DNA from: Saprospiraceae bacterium
GTDB taxonomy: Bacteria > Bacteroidota > Bacteroidia > Chitinophagales > Saprospiraceae
DNA: 7,223 nucleotides
Direction of reading: 5' to 3'
Assembly (NCBI GenBank): GCA_014379665.1
Contig: JACMLK010000223.1
Location: 1 to 7,223, forward strand
Shown here: positions 6,775-7,223 of the stretch, piece after piece
Position numbering within the stretch: position 1 is the stretch's first letter
How the letters are laid out: every line of letters begins with the position of its first letter
Notes under the pieces: generated by a model
The model's database searches: none
What the model was told of the DNA's origin: nothing
The model's input: the letters and a program-made list of their open reading frames with translations, nothing else
Program-made: the position numbers and the translations under genes

Positions 6775-7223
6775 TTAAAGATCGAAACCAATATCCCTTC
6801 GGTAATACTTGCCATCAAAGCAAATTTTGTCCGCATTATCCAATGAAATTTTGACTGCTGTCTTGTGATCATTAGATAAAGTAGTTACAGCCAATACTCT
6901 GCCCCCGTTTGTAACTAAATTATCGCCATCCATAGCTGTACCTGAGTGAAAAACCAAACTTGAGGCAACATCATTGAGTCTGGTGATGATTTTATTTTTT
7001 GAAAAATCACCCGGATAGCCTCCGGAAACCATCATTATCGTTGCTGCTGACTGATCTGAAATTTTTAAGACCTGATCTTTTATTCTATTATTCACCAAAT
7101 CATCCAGTATTTCCACGAAATCAGATTTAATTCTTGGAATAACTACTTCTGTTTCAGGATCACCCATTCTGCAATTGTATTCAATCACAAATGGCTCACC
7201 CGCAACACTAATCAATCCAAAAA
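6775..7223 (-). CDS. purD: Phosphoribosylamine-glycine ligase, C-terminal part
   Basis: This is the C-terminal 148 residues of GAR synthetase, the ATP-grasp enzyme that joins glycine to phosphoribosylamine in the second step of purine synthesis. The reading frame runs off the right edge with no real start inside the window; the TTG at 7215 is an internal leucine codon (FGLIS). Given a usual length of about 425 residues, roughly the first 275 are missing. The visible part opens with the end of the ATP-grasp domain, VIEYNCRMGDPETEVVIPRI, whose E-x-N (residues 14 and 16 of the visible part) binds metal and ATP. The GARS C-terminal domain follows, with GGYPGDF, NGGRVLAVT and, close to the end, YYRRDIG. 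The protein terminates normally at 6775. murF-alr starts 11 bp further on, which suggests one operon. Confidence 0.95.
   Translation of the reverse strand, partial: FGLISVAGEPFVIEYNCRMGDPETEVVIPRIKSDFVEILDDLVNNRIKDQVLKISDQSAATIMMVSGGYPGDFSKNKIITRLNDVASSLVFHSGTAMDGDNLVTNGGRVLAVTTLSNDHKTAVKISLDNADKICFDGKYYRRDIGFDL

Noticed and set aside
6461..6854. Two plus-strand open frames opposite murF-alr and purD
   Set aside because: Both are antisense to well-supported genes, with no recognisable domain.
6775..7215. Complete small gene starting at TTG 7215
   Set aside because: The frame continues upstream to the window edge with purD-like sequence, so the TTG is an internal leucine codon of a truncated purD.
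1..7223. Mobile element, CRISPR array, phage or defence system
   Set aside because: No transposase, integrase, repeat-spacer array, toxin-antitoxin pair or defence gene is visible; genes are metabolic, cell-wall, transport and exported protein genes with similar base composition throughout.

Overview
The window looks like an ordinary chromosomal segment of a Bacteroidota bacterium. The main evidence is a single gene for a MurF-alanine racemase fusion, an arrangement typical of this phylum. AT-rich DNA, the lack of clear Shine-Dalgarno sequences before the genes, and two exact matches to the Bacteroidota -7 box TAnnTTTG fit that. A lineage within the phylum (for example Saprospiria or Chitinophagia) cannot be fixed from this sequence alone. 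There are no rRNA or tRNA genes, insertion sequences, CRISPR arrays or phage genes.

Left part (1-1861, minus strand): a PepSY-associated transmembrane protein enters from the left edge, cut at its C-terminal side. Its start appears to be a TTG codon near 537, so an ATG-based search would miss it. Just upstream of it lies a complete exported protein of 428 residues with two retropepsin-like aspartyl protease domains (two DTG motifs) followed by a PDZ domain. The 37 bp between them hold a weak hairpin with a T-run and a possible -7 box, so it is unclear whether they share a transcript.

Middle (1862-3429): a 207 bp divergent spacer separates the protease from a plus-strand, 12-helix amino acid permease of the APC superfamily. 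The spacer contains a perfect 14 bp inverted repeat with a 10-nt gap, ending 29 bp before the permease start, which is the best candidate regulatory element here. The permease converges on tpiA across a 56 bp gap.

Right part (3430-7223, minus strand): read in transcription order, the end of purD (purine synthesis), murF-alr (peptidoglycan precursor synthesis) and tpiA (glycolysis). purD and murF-alr are 11 bp apart and probably cotranscribed. tpiA follows 103 bp later and may have its own promoter. MurF-Alr supplies both the D-alanine-producing step (racemase) and the addition of D-Ala-D-Ala to the UDP-MurNAc-tripeptide.

I found no convincing undescribed system. The points most worth a second look are the non-ATG start of the PepSY protein, the inverted repeat before the permease, and the unassigned substrate of the protease-PDZ protein next to the PepSY gene.
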